DNA of 64,000 bases. Origin: Aquilaria yunnanensis (taxonomy: Eukaryota > Streptophyta > Magnoliopsida > Malvales > Thymelaeaceae). A program made the translations under genes and the position numbers. Of this stretch, positions 24,955-37,015 are shown piece by piece; the first letter of the stretch is position 1, and the number at the start of each line of letters is the position of its first letter. Location: positions 71,268,001 to 71,332,000 of the forward strand of contig CM077599.1 in assembly GCA_039654915.1 (NCBI GenBank), given 5' to 3'. The notes below the pieces were generated by a model, which had not been told where the DNA came from, searched no databases, and saw only the letters and a list, made by a program, of their open reading frames with translations.

Positions 24955-26377
24955 TCAGGAAGTGGTCTCCAACCGAGCAACTCGACCAGGACGTCCGGTA
25001 ATAAACAAGTAGAGCAAGACGACCTGCGGACACAAGGGCAGAAACACAAACACCAGATTCCTCAGGGCTTGAACTGGGAGAGAGCATTGAGCAACGATGA
25101 TGGAGGAAATCATCGCCGCCAACAAGCTCAATTGCCGTGCCGCCGACCGGACCTCCATAGGAAACGATTCGTTCAGGACCAGCCAGCCGACAGGTCCCCA
25201 ACCCAACCCATAGAAAACGAACAACAACACTGTCCATGGCATTAAATAGAACATGCCGCACTCGTCAGAGTCAGAGGAGTCGGAGTAGCCAGCTACGCCA
25301 ACGAAGGTGTAAAGACCGAGTAGCAGCTGGGAAGCATCTGAATCCGTCCGCTAATGAAAAGCTGGAACTCTCGCGGAAGGCAAAAATCATCAGACATGAA
25401 ATTAGAGAGAATCGACATGAGTAGACTGAAGAGCCACCAATTAATGTAACAGTTAGTGAAGTCGCTGCCTTTGTTCCTACAGCTCTCAACAAGATTGGAG
25501 AGAACATAACCCAGAAGCCGATTCCTGTTAGCTGCTGGAACAGGGGAACCAAAACAGCCGCCGCAAGATAGGACCAATGCTGCCTCTTGCAGATCAGGTC
25601 CGTCCATGGAGTTTTGGATGCTGTTTCCAGGCTACGCATCGTACCAGTTCCCTCTCGATTTCCACATCACTGACCGTGCTCGGCTGGAGATGTCGCAGCA
25701 ATTCCCCTGCACTTGTGCTCTCCCCCTCTCCAACATCCAGTTGGGGATGTCCGCCGGTAAGAACCTGGCGGAAACAAAGGCGGCCAGGGCGGGAAAGATG
25801 GCGCCACTGAAGGAAACACGCCACCCGTTCTCCGCGGCACCGTGGGTCAAAGGTTGAGGAGATTTGCCACGAACATGCCGGAGGCGGCCAGAGCTTGGAA
25901 GGGTAGGAAGATTGGACGATGCCTGAGGGGGCGTCATTTCAGAGACATAAAATGGCATGAAGTGGAGTGAGAGACCTATTCCGAAGCCCAATAGAAGCTT
26001 GCCACCGACGAGCATTCCGACGGCACTCGCTGCAGCGTGGAGGCTGGCTCCCGACGCCATAGAGACATAGGCGATAACCATGGGCGTTTTCATCCCCAAC
26101 AAACTCTTCAGCGGCGACACCAAGAGCCACACCACTAGGGCCACCGTATACAGGGAAGAAGTAAAAGCCAACAAGACGGGACCACAAAAGCTGGGCAAGA
26201 GATTTCCACCTGGCTTTTCCAAGCCCTTGAAAATAGACGGGAATAAGGTGTTCAAGAAAGATTTCATGGATGAAACGCAGCCGGAGATGTCGATTTCGTA
26301 GCCAAAGATAAAAGCAGTTGTTGCAGCCACCACGTAGACGCTTACAACAGAGGGAGTCGTCACGACAGGGTACTTGT
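24955..26377 (-). pseudogene. Sugar transporter (STP/hexose carrier, MFS) pseudogene
   Basis: Three - strand frames resemble successive parts of a plant monosaccharide-proton symporter (a plasma-membrane protein with 12 helices). The first open frame (about 26377-25632) holds IFGYEIDISG, LFTSSLYTVALV-like helix 2 text, GKLLLGFGIGLS and a FYVSEMTPPQ motif. The frame then shifts near 25640 into TPWTDLIC...PLFQQLTGIGFWVMFSPIL, and shifts again near 25480 into a segment ending QLFISGRIQMLPSC. The last part (25254-24955) holds GWGPVGWLVLNESFPMEVRSA. About one to two helices between the last two parts are missing. No initiator Met is in frame; a stop lies just upstream of 26377. It has no introns inside the recognisable part, so it may be a decayed gene or a retrocopy. 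Confidence 0.88.
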
Positions 26378-26708
26378 TACCGGACTACTCATGTCTTCCT
26401 ACAGAACCGGACTGCTCATCACTTTCTACGAAGTTGTTACCAACGGCCGATTTGGAATTTTTACAAATGGGATCTAAATACATATATAATTATTAAACTC
26501 TAACATTAAATGATGAAACTTATTAGTTTGTATATACTATAATGTAATGATAAAAAAAATTAGAAGAAAATTTGAGAAAAGGCCCAATTTATCTTTTCTT
26601 TTTTCTGTTGTTGGTCGAATTACTAGAAAAATATATGAATTAATTGTGAAAAAGATGAGCGAAATATTTATGTTATATATAATGTAAAAGAAAAAAATCT
26701 TTTGAATT

Positions 26709-26710
<2 letters not shown>

Positions 26711-26789
<79 letters not shown>

Positions 26790-26806
26790 GAGAGAGAGAG
26801 AGAGAG
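26711..26806. repeat. (AT)n then (AG)n microsatellite
   Basis: About 76 bases of uninterrupted AT repeat (26711-26786) are followed by a short AG run (26789-26806). Such arrays vary in length between individuals. The open frame across it is an artefact. Confidence 0.95.
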
Positions 26807-27351
26807 CTTATTAACTTTATCTTTTATCAAATTCATTTCACAATTTTTCTTTTGAATTAGATAAAAAGAGTGGCAAAAAAAGTTTCAGGCCTAGATAGGA
26901 AAATGTGTGAAAGTTAAAGGACCAATCTAGAGCATTTTCCATGATCCTAATTGTTAATGGAAATAAGAGACTGACTTATTTTCTATATTCCTTAAAGCAA
27001 GAGAAAACTATTATTTTGTTCCGGTATAAATTATAAAAATTATAAGGGTCCATTAAAAAATTTAAATTGTCTAATTACTTAATTATATATATCTTATTAA
27101 TATTTTTTTTGGAAAAAGAGGTCTATGAACCTCCATAATTTCAACTTGGATCCGCCACTAGTTGTTAATAATGCCGAACATAGCTGCAATGGCCAATACC
27201 TAGCACACTACAGACAAACCATGGAAGAACACCATTACATATTGGATTGCTCTATAACATATCACGTTAAACTAGGGTGGTTTAGATAAGTGATTGTTAG
27301 CTATTAGTTTGGATAGTTATCTCATGAATAAAACATATCCAAATACATAGG

Positions 27352-27480
27352 TAAAAGCCTTAAATTTGTCACTAATGTTTTGGATTGGGTATGGATTTGC
27401 CATAATAGTTTTTTATTTTGCCCGATCTCCGAGTAATGTTTTAAATGGGCCGAATATACCACTAAATTAAAAATCCTCAT
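27352..27480. repeat. Orphan terminus of the 23580-24699 transposon family
   Basis: It matches, in the same orientation, the left arm at 23580: ttgtcactaatgtttt, then a segment like atttgccataatagt, then gtaatgttttaaatgggccga and ataccactaaa. I find no inverted partner downstream, so it is a solitary or truncated end. Confidence 0.55.
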
Positions 27481-28725
27481 TTAAAAATTGTTACCCATGG
27501 ATTCACAAGTCATTATTCACTTGTCGATTCATCTATACCTTGTAATGCTAAGCTAACTTTTCTTTCAGATGAATGTAGATGTTGATGGCTCAATTACAGA
27601 TAACCAACATCGAACACACTAGGGGAACCAACCAAGTCACTGGCCTTCCAAACTAGGGAACAATTGAACATCGGTTCAAGAGGTGGGCACAGAAACTTCC
27701 ATGCAATTACCTCCATTCCTAAATAATGCTTTACCTGATGCTGCTACAGAGGCGAGCATTCCCCGCTTTTATCCTATTAATAGAACTTCCGACGGGAATA
27801 ATGTTTGTAATACTAGTAGGCTTCTGGACTCTACTGCTCTTTGTAATGCTAGTAGCAGCAGCAGAACTTGGTAATTGGCTCCTTACCTTGATGATCCAAT
27901 CACCCCTACTGGCATTGGCCACTAAAACCACTGGCATAGGCAGGCAATTAGCTTTCTTGCTCGATGCTCTTCAGGGACTAGTCAAGTTCTTTCTCCTCCA
28001 TCTCAGCCAAGTGACAATCTTCAGCCATGCGAGATACAAATCCTCATTGTCTTCCTGCTCCTCACTCTCACCTGCCACGCCGCTCATCCACTAGCAGACT
28101 GCATCCGCTTCCTGTTTATGTCCTTCATCTTGCTGCAATCCTGTAGTTGAGTTACCTTCTTCCTGTACCGCCAAGGGATTTTCAAAATTTGGCTCTGATC
28201 TAAGTAGATTCAAGTAATAGGAGAGAAGCCAGAAACTTCTAGAATCCAATTCCTGCGAAGTAACGAGAATATTCTATGATTCTTTATACAGTACATCAAG
28301 CCTCACCTGCCAACTTTGATTTTATGTTCATCGAGTTGTTCACATAAGCTTCAGCTTGCTTTGTTGCAGTGTAATCAAGCTTATTAATGTTAGTGGTTTT
28401 ATCCAAATAAAAGAAAATCATCAGTAGCATGAGTCAACATAAAAACGTTAATAGTTCTTTTGGAAATTTTTGCCTAAATAAAGAGAGAAACCTCAATTCC
28501 CATTCCAATAACAAAGAAATCTTGCCAACACGATCAGTCTCCAGCAACAAAGCCAATAATAAACATATATTTTGATTCCCGCAATACAGTATAAGACACG
28601 GGTGAAGATTATTGGCTGTTCCAATTAAAAACAGTCGGCCCGGAGCAAAATGAGGTCCGAACAAACCCTTCGCCTCTATCTTATTTCATGATCATCAAGA
28701 AACTCCAAAGGTAGGACTTCTATGG
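27481..28725. other. Unassigned stretch 3' of the ATP synthase gamma gene
   Basis: Overlapping open frames at 27683-27874 and 27726-28094 (+) show no family I recognise. The second is hydrophobic and Leu-rich but lies in a CT-rich stretch and has no upstream gene context. The - strand side next to 28725 will include the 3' UTR of the ATP synthase gene. Confidence 0.35.
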
Positions 28726-28923
28726 CTAGCCCTCCAGTGCAGATGCTCCAGATATAATTTCAATCAATTCTGTGGTGATCGCTGCTTGACGGGTTCTGTA
28801 ATAAAGATGTTCCAATCTTAGTTGTGTTATAACAACGTAAAGGACAGGCAGCTGATGTTCAGAAGTATCAGATATACACCTAAATTGTACACAAACAAAG
28901 GCTGTTTTCACAAATACAGGAAC

Positions 28924-28966
<43 letters not shown>

Positions 28967-31815
28967 ATAAGTTAAAGTGAGGCGATCAAGCATCTCTCCG
29001 GCATTTCTGCTTGAACTATCCATAGCAGACATTCTTGCTCCTTGCTCACTGCAAGCATTCTCCAACACGGCATTGAACAACACCTGCAACAAATTGTTCA
29101 CATAAACGAAAGAGTTTATTTAAGAAGAAAATCGTGGCTTCCATTAGCAGATAAGTTCAATGATGCAAGATGCTTCAATCACATTAACTTATTATTTTAT
29201 CTGCATATCCCAATTACTTACACACGAAAACTGAAACTCTGATAGATTTTGAAGTATTTCTCCCTTTGTTTCACCACCTTCAATTTCATAGGAGTCTAGT
29301 TCACCAAGCTTTCCTCCTGATTCAGCCTCTTTCTCAACAACCTAGACAAAATGATTCACACCAAATTTCAGAAGCTAAGGTAAATAATGTATAGACAACA
29401 GAAGAATATCAAGAATTATCGATGCAAAACTCTAACTTCAGCCCAGTGTTAGCTTGGAGATTCTTTTAAGAGGCACAATGTTTAGATACGCTCTAATATA
29501 CGACCTCTTCATCTGTGCCAAAAAGAGACAAAAATACAATTCCTGAATCTGAAACTTTTAGTAAACTGACCTCAGGTGATAATATGGTTGCTGTTGTTGG
29601 CAGAAAAGAAATAACTGACTGGAATTTGTTGAAGATAATTCTCAACGTGTCAAACTCCACATTCTTCAAGATATCATCTGCAAGAACAGAGACCTGAAAA
29701 GGTACAGAATCCGTGAAAACAACATAGAAGTATTAACTCTTGTTCAATCAAATAAGATGCTATATAATCTCCAAAATCCATATTTGAAGTATCAACAAAC
29801 TAGTGGTAAGAAGGTAGGCACAGAACTACTGTTTTCAACATCAAGCATGGAGGTAAAAAGGAATTCTTTTTTTAATTTTTTTTAAAAAAGGCAATAAATG
29901 AATGTGAAAGTTAAAATGAAACCAACAAATGTAAATTTGAGTTTCCATCTTAGTATCAAACTAAAAAAATTGGAATCCAACAAAAAGAATGAAGAAAGTG
30001 CCAACCTGGGTGTAGTTCAGTGGATTCTTCTGTAAGTCAGTGACTACTAACTCAATATCCTTCTTTGAGTCACGTATCAGCTGAGCCTTTGCCTTCTCTC
30101 CCAGAATAACATATTTGGTTTCCTTCTCAGGACCTACAGCAAAGGAACCAGATAAAATGAAAGATGCCTCTCACATCCACCATCTATGGTGAAAAGAAAA
30201 CAAGGAGAATGCAAAATATTCCAAGATAAGCATACCAGATGTCAACTTGTGCAATGCCCTGCTTACTTTCACAGCAGTAGAGTTGATTCCACCACAGAGA
30301 CCTTTATCAGAAGATACAGTAACAATGACATTCTTCTTGACATCAACACCTGGGCGGCAAGGAAGGAAAATTAAGTAAAAATGATCATGATAATCATTCA
30401 AAAGCAGCACAGCCATAACATTCCAGCTGCAAAAATCAACAAAAGCAGCATCACGAAAATAAGCCAAAATGGGCATAGCACTTCTATGTCCTTGAAGCTA
30501 AAGTTCCATCCTCTATGATTAATCTAATCAAATTCCTAAATAAGTCTACTTGAATTCAATTGAAATGACTTAGAGAACTCTAATCAGTTCTATCCAAACG
30601 AAATGGGGCTCTGCTAGAACCAAGCTCAGAAGAACAACAAAAAAGATCATCAGTAAGATATCTAAATAAGACAGAACTCCACCTGATGCAACAGTATGAT
30701 TAATAAGCACGATGAAAACTACTTTGGAAAAGGCAACTCCATCAACTAAGCATCACAATATAGAAAGCACAAAGATTGAAGCTATATTATTGGACATACT
30801 GGGGGTATCACCAAGAAGTGCAGTAAATGGTTGCCAAAGGCCACGAGAATTTTCAGCTCTTGTTTGAATTCCTTTTAACTTTGAGGCTGCAACCATTTTC
30901 ATTGCCTTTGTAATTTTCTGAATGTTCCTAACACTCTTCATCCGGTTCCTAACTGCATAAGTTATGCCAAGGATAAAATATCATCAGACTTCAACAGTGG
31001 CTAATACAGAAAAACCAACAGATGAACGTCTAGAATAAAATAGGACCAGAAACCAACAAAATATGAAATTTTCTTACGAATTTGGGTTGAAATATGGCGC
31101 ACACCTAGTGGGCTTTCATCCCTGCATCAAAGTCCATTTTGATCCAGTTAAAATGATCTCCATCAACATTAGTTTGACCTTGACATTATTTTTATTTTTA
31201 AATAAGATGAAATTAAGTACGTTAAGGAAGATTAATTTATATATTCCTTTCTACTACTGCTAGCCATTTTGGCTCCTTAATATCTTCTAGCCTAAGTGGC
31301 GAAACAACCCTGGCCTGGTACAAACGAGTTTCACTCATATCAGCAGAATACATCTCAAGAGATGCGCATAGAAGCAATATGTGGCATCCTTACATCTATG
31401 TCCCTTGAATGTGTAAAAAGACTACCATTCTCAAATTAATCAATTCAGACTAGGTACCCTCTGTTTCTAAGTATGAGCATTCGATGTTCTAACATCATCC
31501 TGAAGCTGAGGCTCTGATTAAACAGCCAAAATGCGAGGAAACCGATGCAAAGCAGTGGGGCTTTAATTTACTCTCCATACTACCCTAAAAGAACGACTAG
31601 ATTAGCAAACATCATTTCCAATATTCCTCTAAAACGTAGTCAATTAATTAATCGAAGATAATGATGAAACGATGATGACATGAAACAGGGAGAGATCAAA
31701 AGAATGAGAGATCATACTCGGCGGCCAGAGGAGAGGAGCGGACGGCGGTGATCGCGCGGGGGCAGATGGGAGGGAGGAGGCGCCTCCCCTCGCGTCTGAG
31801 AGCAGCCATAGCCAT
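28726..31815 (-). CDS. ATPC: Mitochondrial ATP synthase F1 subunit gamma, 9 exons
   Basis: This is the central rotor shaft of F1-ATPase, in the mitochondrial matrix; it couples proton flow through Fo to ATP synthesis. Exons in coding order: 31718-31815, 31078-31121, 30800-30952, 30236-30349, 30006-30133, 29571-29693, 29222-29341, 28962-29083, 28726-28795. Phases join without error and give 323 residues, close to the plant norm. The N-terminus [16 protein letters not shown] is Arg-rich, as expected of a mitochondrial presequence. The family core follows: [19 protein letters not shown], the [12 protein letters not shown] motif, NPLNYTQ, and the C-terminal [20 protein letters not shown] and [11 protein letters not shown]. 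It is not the chloroplast form, which carries an extra regulatory cysteine loop absent here. The ATG at 31815 is chosen over 31809 because it is first; both are in frame. The last residues LEG replace a slightly longer tail in some relatives. Confidence 0.97.
28933..28960. repeat. (GA)n microsatellite at a splice donor
   Basis: On the - strand the 5' splice site of ATPC intron 8 is AG|GTCTCTCTC, and the donor itself is the first unit of a (CT)n run of about 28 bases. Confidence 0.9.
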
Positions 31816-31990
31816 CGATTATCGTGCTCTGAAGAACCCTAAAAGATCACAGATCCAAACTTGTTTCTGCTTCGCTGCCCAGTGGATTTTCTTCCTTTAT
31901 TTCAATCTGCACTTAAGACTGAAAAATGTGCGAATTTTAAGTGGCGTTTGGAGTTTTCCTTCCGCTTTTCTGTTTTTAGTTTTCATTTTG

Positions 31991-33797
31991 GCAAAAGGGG
32001 CAAAAATGACACCCATCTTATCGTGAGGGGACATATCACACACTAAAGTATTTTTGGAGGCAAATCACCCACTGACGTTTGTGCGGGGTGCAAATAAGCT
32101 ACTACCATTAAACACATCCATTTATGGGCTGATGTGGCCTAGTTTAATGACGTATGCCTAGATGAACATGAGTCAAATTAAATGCGCGAAACATTGTCCT
32201 TTTATTTTCCCATTCCCACGAACTCCTCTACCCAGCCAAGTTGCCACGAGACAAAGTTTAAAGAAAAGGGATTGCACTCAATTCGAATTTATGCAATCAA
32301 TAGGTGAAGGTGAGAGTTCAGGGAACGGGCACCAACATCACAAAGGGGACCATAGACCATTGGGGCACTTTGCAATAAAAGATATAGACTTTGCAATGAA
32401 AGGTATAAACTAGAAAGTCATATCCACACATAAGGATGTACACCAAGGTCTCAAAATCATGCCTTAAGTAACTCCATATACAAACACAAACCAAGCACCA
32501 TTCATGTAACAAGCTAAAACTTAAACTAAGACTTTGTCATTGCAAGGCTCATATTTCTTTTTATAAGACAGTATGTAAAGGAGCAGGAACTATTATTGTA
32601 AAGGAACAATAACTATTTATTTAATAGTCTAGGTAGGGGATATATGAAATTCACAATTTGAGACTACGCAAAAGCAATTGCCCCAGATTTTATCAGTAGA
32701 CGAATCAGGTTCAACTTCACAATTCACACTAAGCAGAAGCTATTAAGCCATAATCTTTGAGCAGAGGAATCAACTTCTCTTCCATGTGCATGGCCTTTGT
32801 ATTGTCACAGCCACCGAAACCTTTGACAAATCCAAAATTATACAAATAGAAACTTCATAGCAGCAAAATTGAAACCTCAAGCAGTAAACTACAGTTTTTA
32901 AGCGAATTGTCCAACTTTTGACACTTCAAACTTTTTCATGATAGAAGATATTTCAAATATAAAATTAGCAATAAGTCACAAATCATTTTAACTAGCTTTT
33001 TGTAAATTTTCATCTCAAAATAACAAGATTTGCTTAAAAGTCAATATTGGGTCAAACTTCACAATGTTGCCATTTAACTGCAGAATTTCCAACATTTTAA
33101 CTGTAGAATTCTGCAGTATATCTTAACTTAAAGGAAAAATAGATTTCCTTTGCATGGCTTGCATCTTTTATTGCTAAATTGATGAAAAACTCTCGTAAAT
33201 AGCTTTGTACTCTAACTTAAGGTTACAAGGCACATCCATGATCAATAGACTTGTAACTTCAACACATAAAATTACAAGGCACATCCATCATCAACAGACT
33301 TGTACCTTCAATACATAAACACAGCCAATTTAGATTTCTGGTTTAACAATTACACATATAGCTAGCTTTCTTTACGGTTGCCTTGATGAACTCATTGCAC
33401 ACTAGAAATGAGTAATGATTACATGTTCTCTAGTTCCAATTGCTTTTCCAAGTTGCAATCGGTATTAAAAGATCCCCAAATGTTGGCAAACCCTAAACCC
33501 CTGACAAATTCCCCCAATTTTCTCGTCTTAACTCCCATATCGGTGATTGTTTCTCTTATGTGGTTGGTCATTTTGCTCATCTCTACCAGGTCAGCATCAT
33601 TTCAACAAAATATTCCTTTCACAAGTAGAATATTCTTTCTACCAAGCCTTTTTGTGGGTTCTTTAAACCTTTACTAAAACATTAATGGTGTATTTGCATC
33701 CATCGCAAACATTAATGAGTGAATTGCCTACAAATATACCTTAGTGGGTGATTTATCTCTTCATTATAAGATGAGTGGCATTTTTGCCCTTTTTGCC
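31991..33797. mobile_element. Non-autonomous Mutator-like element with a 10-bp flanking repeat
   Basis: The left end (ggcaaaaggggcaaaaatga...) and the reverse complement of the right end (ggcaaaaagggcaaaaatgc...) form an inverted repeat of about 120 bp, including catctta and caaatcaccca / caattcactca phrases. The 10 bases TTTTCATTTT are present at both flanks (31981-31990 and 33798-33807), consistent with the 9-bp duplication of Mutator-like elements plus one shared base. It is 1807 bp. There is no transposase domain; the open frames at 32162-32413 and 33408-33677 are unrecognised, so capture of host sequence cannot be excluded. It lies upstream of the ATP synthase gamma gene. Confidence 0.88.
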
Positions 33798-34390
33798 TTT
33801 TCATTTTCTACATACAGTTTTCCAAAATGCTTTTCAAAAAATATGTTTAGTTGTTTTCACAAGAAAACAATTTTCTAGAAATGAAAAGTTGGGAAACATG
33901 TTTAGTTGGAAAAAAAAAATTTATAACAAGATTTTATATTATTGCACAGTTAAAACACCCAAACGTAGTACTCATATAAAAGAAAAAAAAACATGTTCAT
34001 CTGATAAAAACAAGCTATCATAGTTATAATGTTTGTCATTAAATACAATATAATTCTGAAAGAAATATGATACTATTAAATTTAACTAGATACACTAAAA
34101 GGCACTGTCTTTTTTGGATGATTAACAACTCTCTCATACAAAAGTTGAAGGAATGTGAGTTCATTTTTCTCAGGTCACTCCATATCATCTCCCTTTTTTA
34201 TGTTTTTCGCCATCCATTGTAGACAAAAGAAAGTACAATAAGATCAATAAATCTTTTATTGAAAATCAGAATTAATGTTGTTATTTTGGTCAGACTCAGA
34301 CTGAGACATTTTTATTTTTAAAAGTAGAGAATTTATAATATCACTATAAAAGCTCTATGTGCAAAGCTAACAAACAAAATAAGTAAACTT

Positions 34391-34423
<33 letters not shown>

Positions 34424-35503
34424 TATATATAAGTATGTATATATACACAAAGCTAACAACTCTTAGCCTTCAGGAATCACCAACTTGGCAAAAAACCACC
34501 AAACTGAAAGTAGAAGAAACAAAAAGACACAAGCCAGACCTATACAAATGGGCAAAACAAACACACCAACCTACTCAATGACCAACACAAACAGGCCTAG
34601 GTTTCAAGCTTAGACTACTCAAGCAACAGCAACAAAACAAGCAGAAAACCAACTAATCTAATTTTTATACTTAGTACTAAGGATGAGACCGTGCCTTGAG
34701 GTTTTGTTCTATAAGTGTTTAAACCTGCTCTATACTATAAAGGAAGCATGGTGGCTACTAGGTGGAAGTTTTCTTTACCGTTTATAACTGTAAACAAATA
34801 AAACTGTAAGAATCTTAAAAAATCCAAAGCATAATAAAAGAGAAACCAACTAGGAAAAAAAAACAAGACAACACCATTGTTTCTGTACTTGTGTATGGCA
34901 ATGATAAAGCAATGAGTGGTGAAAAACAAGACTTGTGTAGTAGCAATATCCAAATGCATAATTATATATGTGTGTGTAGGAAGGAAGAATGGCGTTACAT
35001 ATGTGTTGGGGCTATGTGTTATAAGATTTGGAAGAATAAAAGCAAAAGGCAAGAGAAGTGAGAGGCATTCTGTTCATTTTTGCCCGCCTTCTTTGTTTCA
35101 TCAAACTTGTTTTCATTTCTCAACATGGTAATTACCATTACTAATTGCATTTTTTTTGTTTTCATTTCTCAAGGCATAGTCTCATCACTAGTACTAAGTA
35201 TAGAGATCAGATTAGTCTGGAAGATCTGTCTTCATATTGGGAATGCGATTAATCGATAGCGCTATAAAGAATTATAAACAAGTAAAAAATCATAAACAAA
35301 TAAAACAAGAGAATCAAATTAAGAGAAGGATAGATATCAGATGAACCCAAGTAAATCAAATGAAAAAATAGACCTATTCGATCATTGTAGACAAACGGAA
35401 CCATTCAGGGAAGAACACAAGCAATCAAATGAGCGAACCCAAGCAAAAACAGAAAAAGATTAAGAGAATGAGAGAAATCAGATGAACGGACCTGCGAATC
35501 AAC
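33798..35503. other. AT-rich intergenic stretch with no recognised gene
   Basis: No domain-bearing frame is visible. A microsatellite lies at 34392-34430. The segment 33830-33930 is rich in ttttc/gaaaa phrases and loosely resembles 51090-51230, possibly remnants of one old small element. Confidence 0.45.
34392..34430. repeat. (ACAT)n then (AT)n microsatellite
   Basis: Repeats of acat are followed by at repeats, both uninterrupted. Confidence 0.9.
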
Positions 35504-35690
35504 TGTAAAAACTAGTTGTTTATGAAGCTGTAATATGCTTCATTGATTAATTCATACTTATAGGCCGCATATATGTACAACAGGTATTAGAGTTACAGTG
35601 AAAGAATACTCTATGTATACAGGATAAACAAGAAGTCTAGTTACTTATCCAGCAAGTAACTTAGGTGTAGTGGAATTCTACTTCTTAACA
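35504..35690 (-). repeat. 3' LTR of the copia element (187 bp)
   Basis: On the - strand it starts TGTTAAGAAGTAGAATTC and ends CTAGTTTTTACA, with the TG...CA termini expected. A polypurine tract (aagggggtg, 35691-35699) lies just before it, where plus-strand synthesis would start. Confidence 0.8.
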
Positions 35691-35699
35691 CACCCCCTT

Positions 35700-36307
35700 A
35701 AGTTGAAGCATGGGGATTAAGAATGCCCAACTTGCTAACCAAGAAGTCAAACTGTCCCTTCCCCAAAGCTTTGGTAAGGATGTCTGCGAGTTGAGCTGCA
35801 CTCGCAATGGAACAAGTTTGAAGGTCACCGGATTGAACTTTGTCTCTTACAAAATGACAGTCTATCTCAATATGTTTGGTTCTTTCATGGAAGACTGGAT
35901 TTGTTGCAATGTGAAGTACAGACTTGTTGTCGCAAAACAGCTAAATGGGATGAGGAAGGGTAACTGTTAGATCGGAAAAAAAGAGAGCGTAACCATATCA
36001 GTTCACTTGTTGCCTCAGTCATGGCGGGATACTCAGCCTCCACAGACAATCATGCAACTATGGGTTGGTTTTTTTATTTCCAAGAGATTGGGGCATTTCC
36101 TAACTTCATGATGTATCCAATAGTAGAACACCAAGTGTTAGGGAAGCTAGCCCAATCGGCATCACAGTAACCATAAAGAACTAAGTTTCCTGTGGAGGGA
36201 AAGAGAATGCCTTGTCCCAGTATGCCTTTCAAATATTGGAGAACATGGCGAGTTGCATCTAGATGTGCTTTGTTGGGGGCTTGTATAAATTGACTTAAGA
36301 GATTCAC
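35700..36307 (-). pseudogene. Copia RNase H domain remnant
   Basis: The open part (36074-36307) holds HVLQYLKGILGQGI and YGYCDADWASFPNT, the latter with the conserved DADWA acidic motif. Downstream text (AEYPAMTEATSELIWLR) contains the E of the active site but lies beyond a stop. Confidence 0.85.
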
Positions 36308-37015
36308 TGCATATGTAATATCTGGTCAAGTGACTGTGAGGTAAATTAACCTTCCCACCAAATGACGATACATGTTGGGGTCCGAGAAAGGAGAAGCTTG
36401 AGCCGAACCCAAATGATGTTGTTGTTGTAATGGGAATCCTTTCAGTTTGCACCCAAGCATTCCAGCCTCACTAAGAATATCAATGGTGTACTTGCGTTGC
36501 AATAAACAAATTACTTCACTTGACCGAGCTGCCTCCAAGCCAAGAAAGTATCGCAGCTTTCCAAGATCTTTAATATAGAAGGTTTTGTGCAGATATTGTT
36601 TGAGCTCCTCAATTTGCCTCCCATTGTTTCCTGTGATGACTATGTCATCTACATAGACTAAAAGAGCAGTGTAAGTATCTCCAGAAATCATAGTAAACAA
36701 AGAATAATCTGCTTTTGATTATTTAAAACCATAATTCTTCAATGTTTCAAAAAACTTGGAGAACCATTGTCGGGGTGCCTGTTTGAGTCCATACAAGGAC
36801 TTATTCAGCTTGCAAACATGTTTATCACTTGGCAATAGAAGAACTGGAGGTGGAGTCATATATATTTCTTCCGTCAAGTCTCCCTGGAGAAAGACATTTT
36901 GAACATCCAGCTGATGTAGCTCCTATTTCTTGATCACTGCTACTACTAACAGGCATCTCACAGTTGTTAACTTTATGGCAGGAGCAAAGGTTTCAGAGTA
37001 ATCTATCCCTTCAAC
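36308..37015 (-). pseudogene. Copia reverse transcriptase, 3' part
   Basis: It contains the catalytic LLVYVDDIVITG (from the frame at 36326-36700), a [11 protein letters not shown] segment, and [11 protein letters not shown] next to the nested LTR. A stop precedes the 36700 frame, so this copy is not translated through. Confidence 0.9.

Noticed and set aside
26537..26836. 99-codon open frame on the - strand
   Set aside because: It is produced by the (AT)n microsatellite, which reads as Tyr-Ile repeats.
27726..28094. 122-codon hydrophobic open frame as a membrane protein gene
   Set aside because: Overlapping frames on both strands are equally open, there is no recognised family, and no splice or promoter context supports it.
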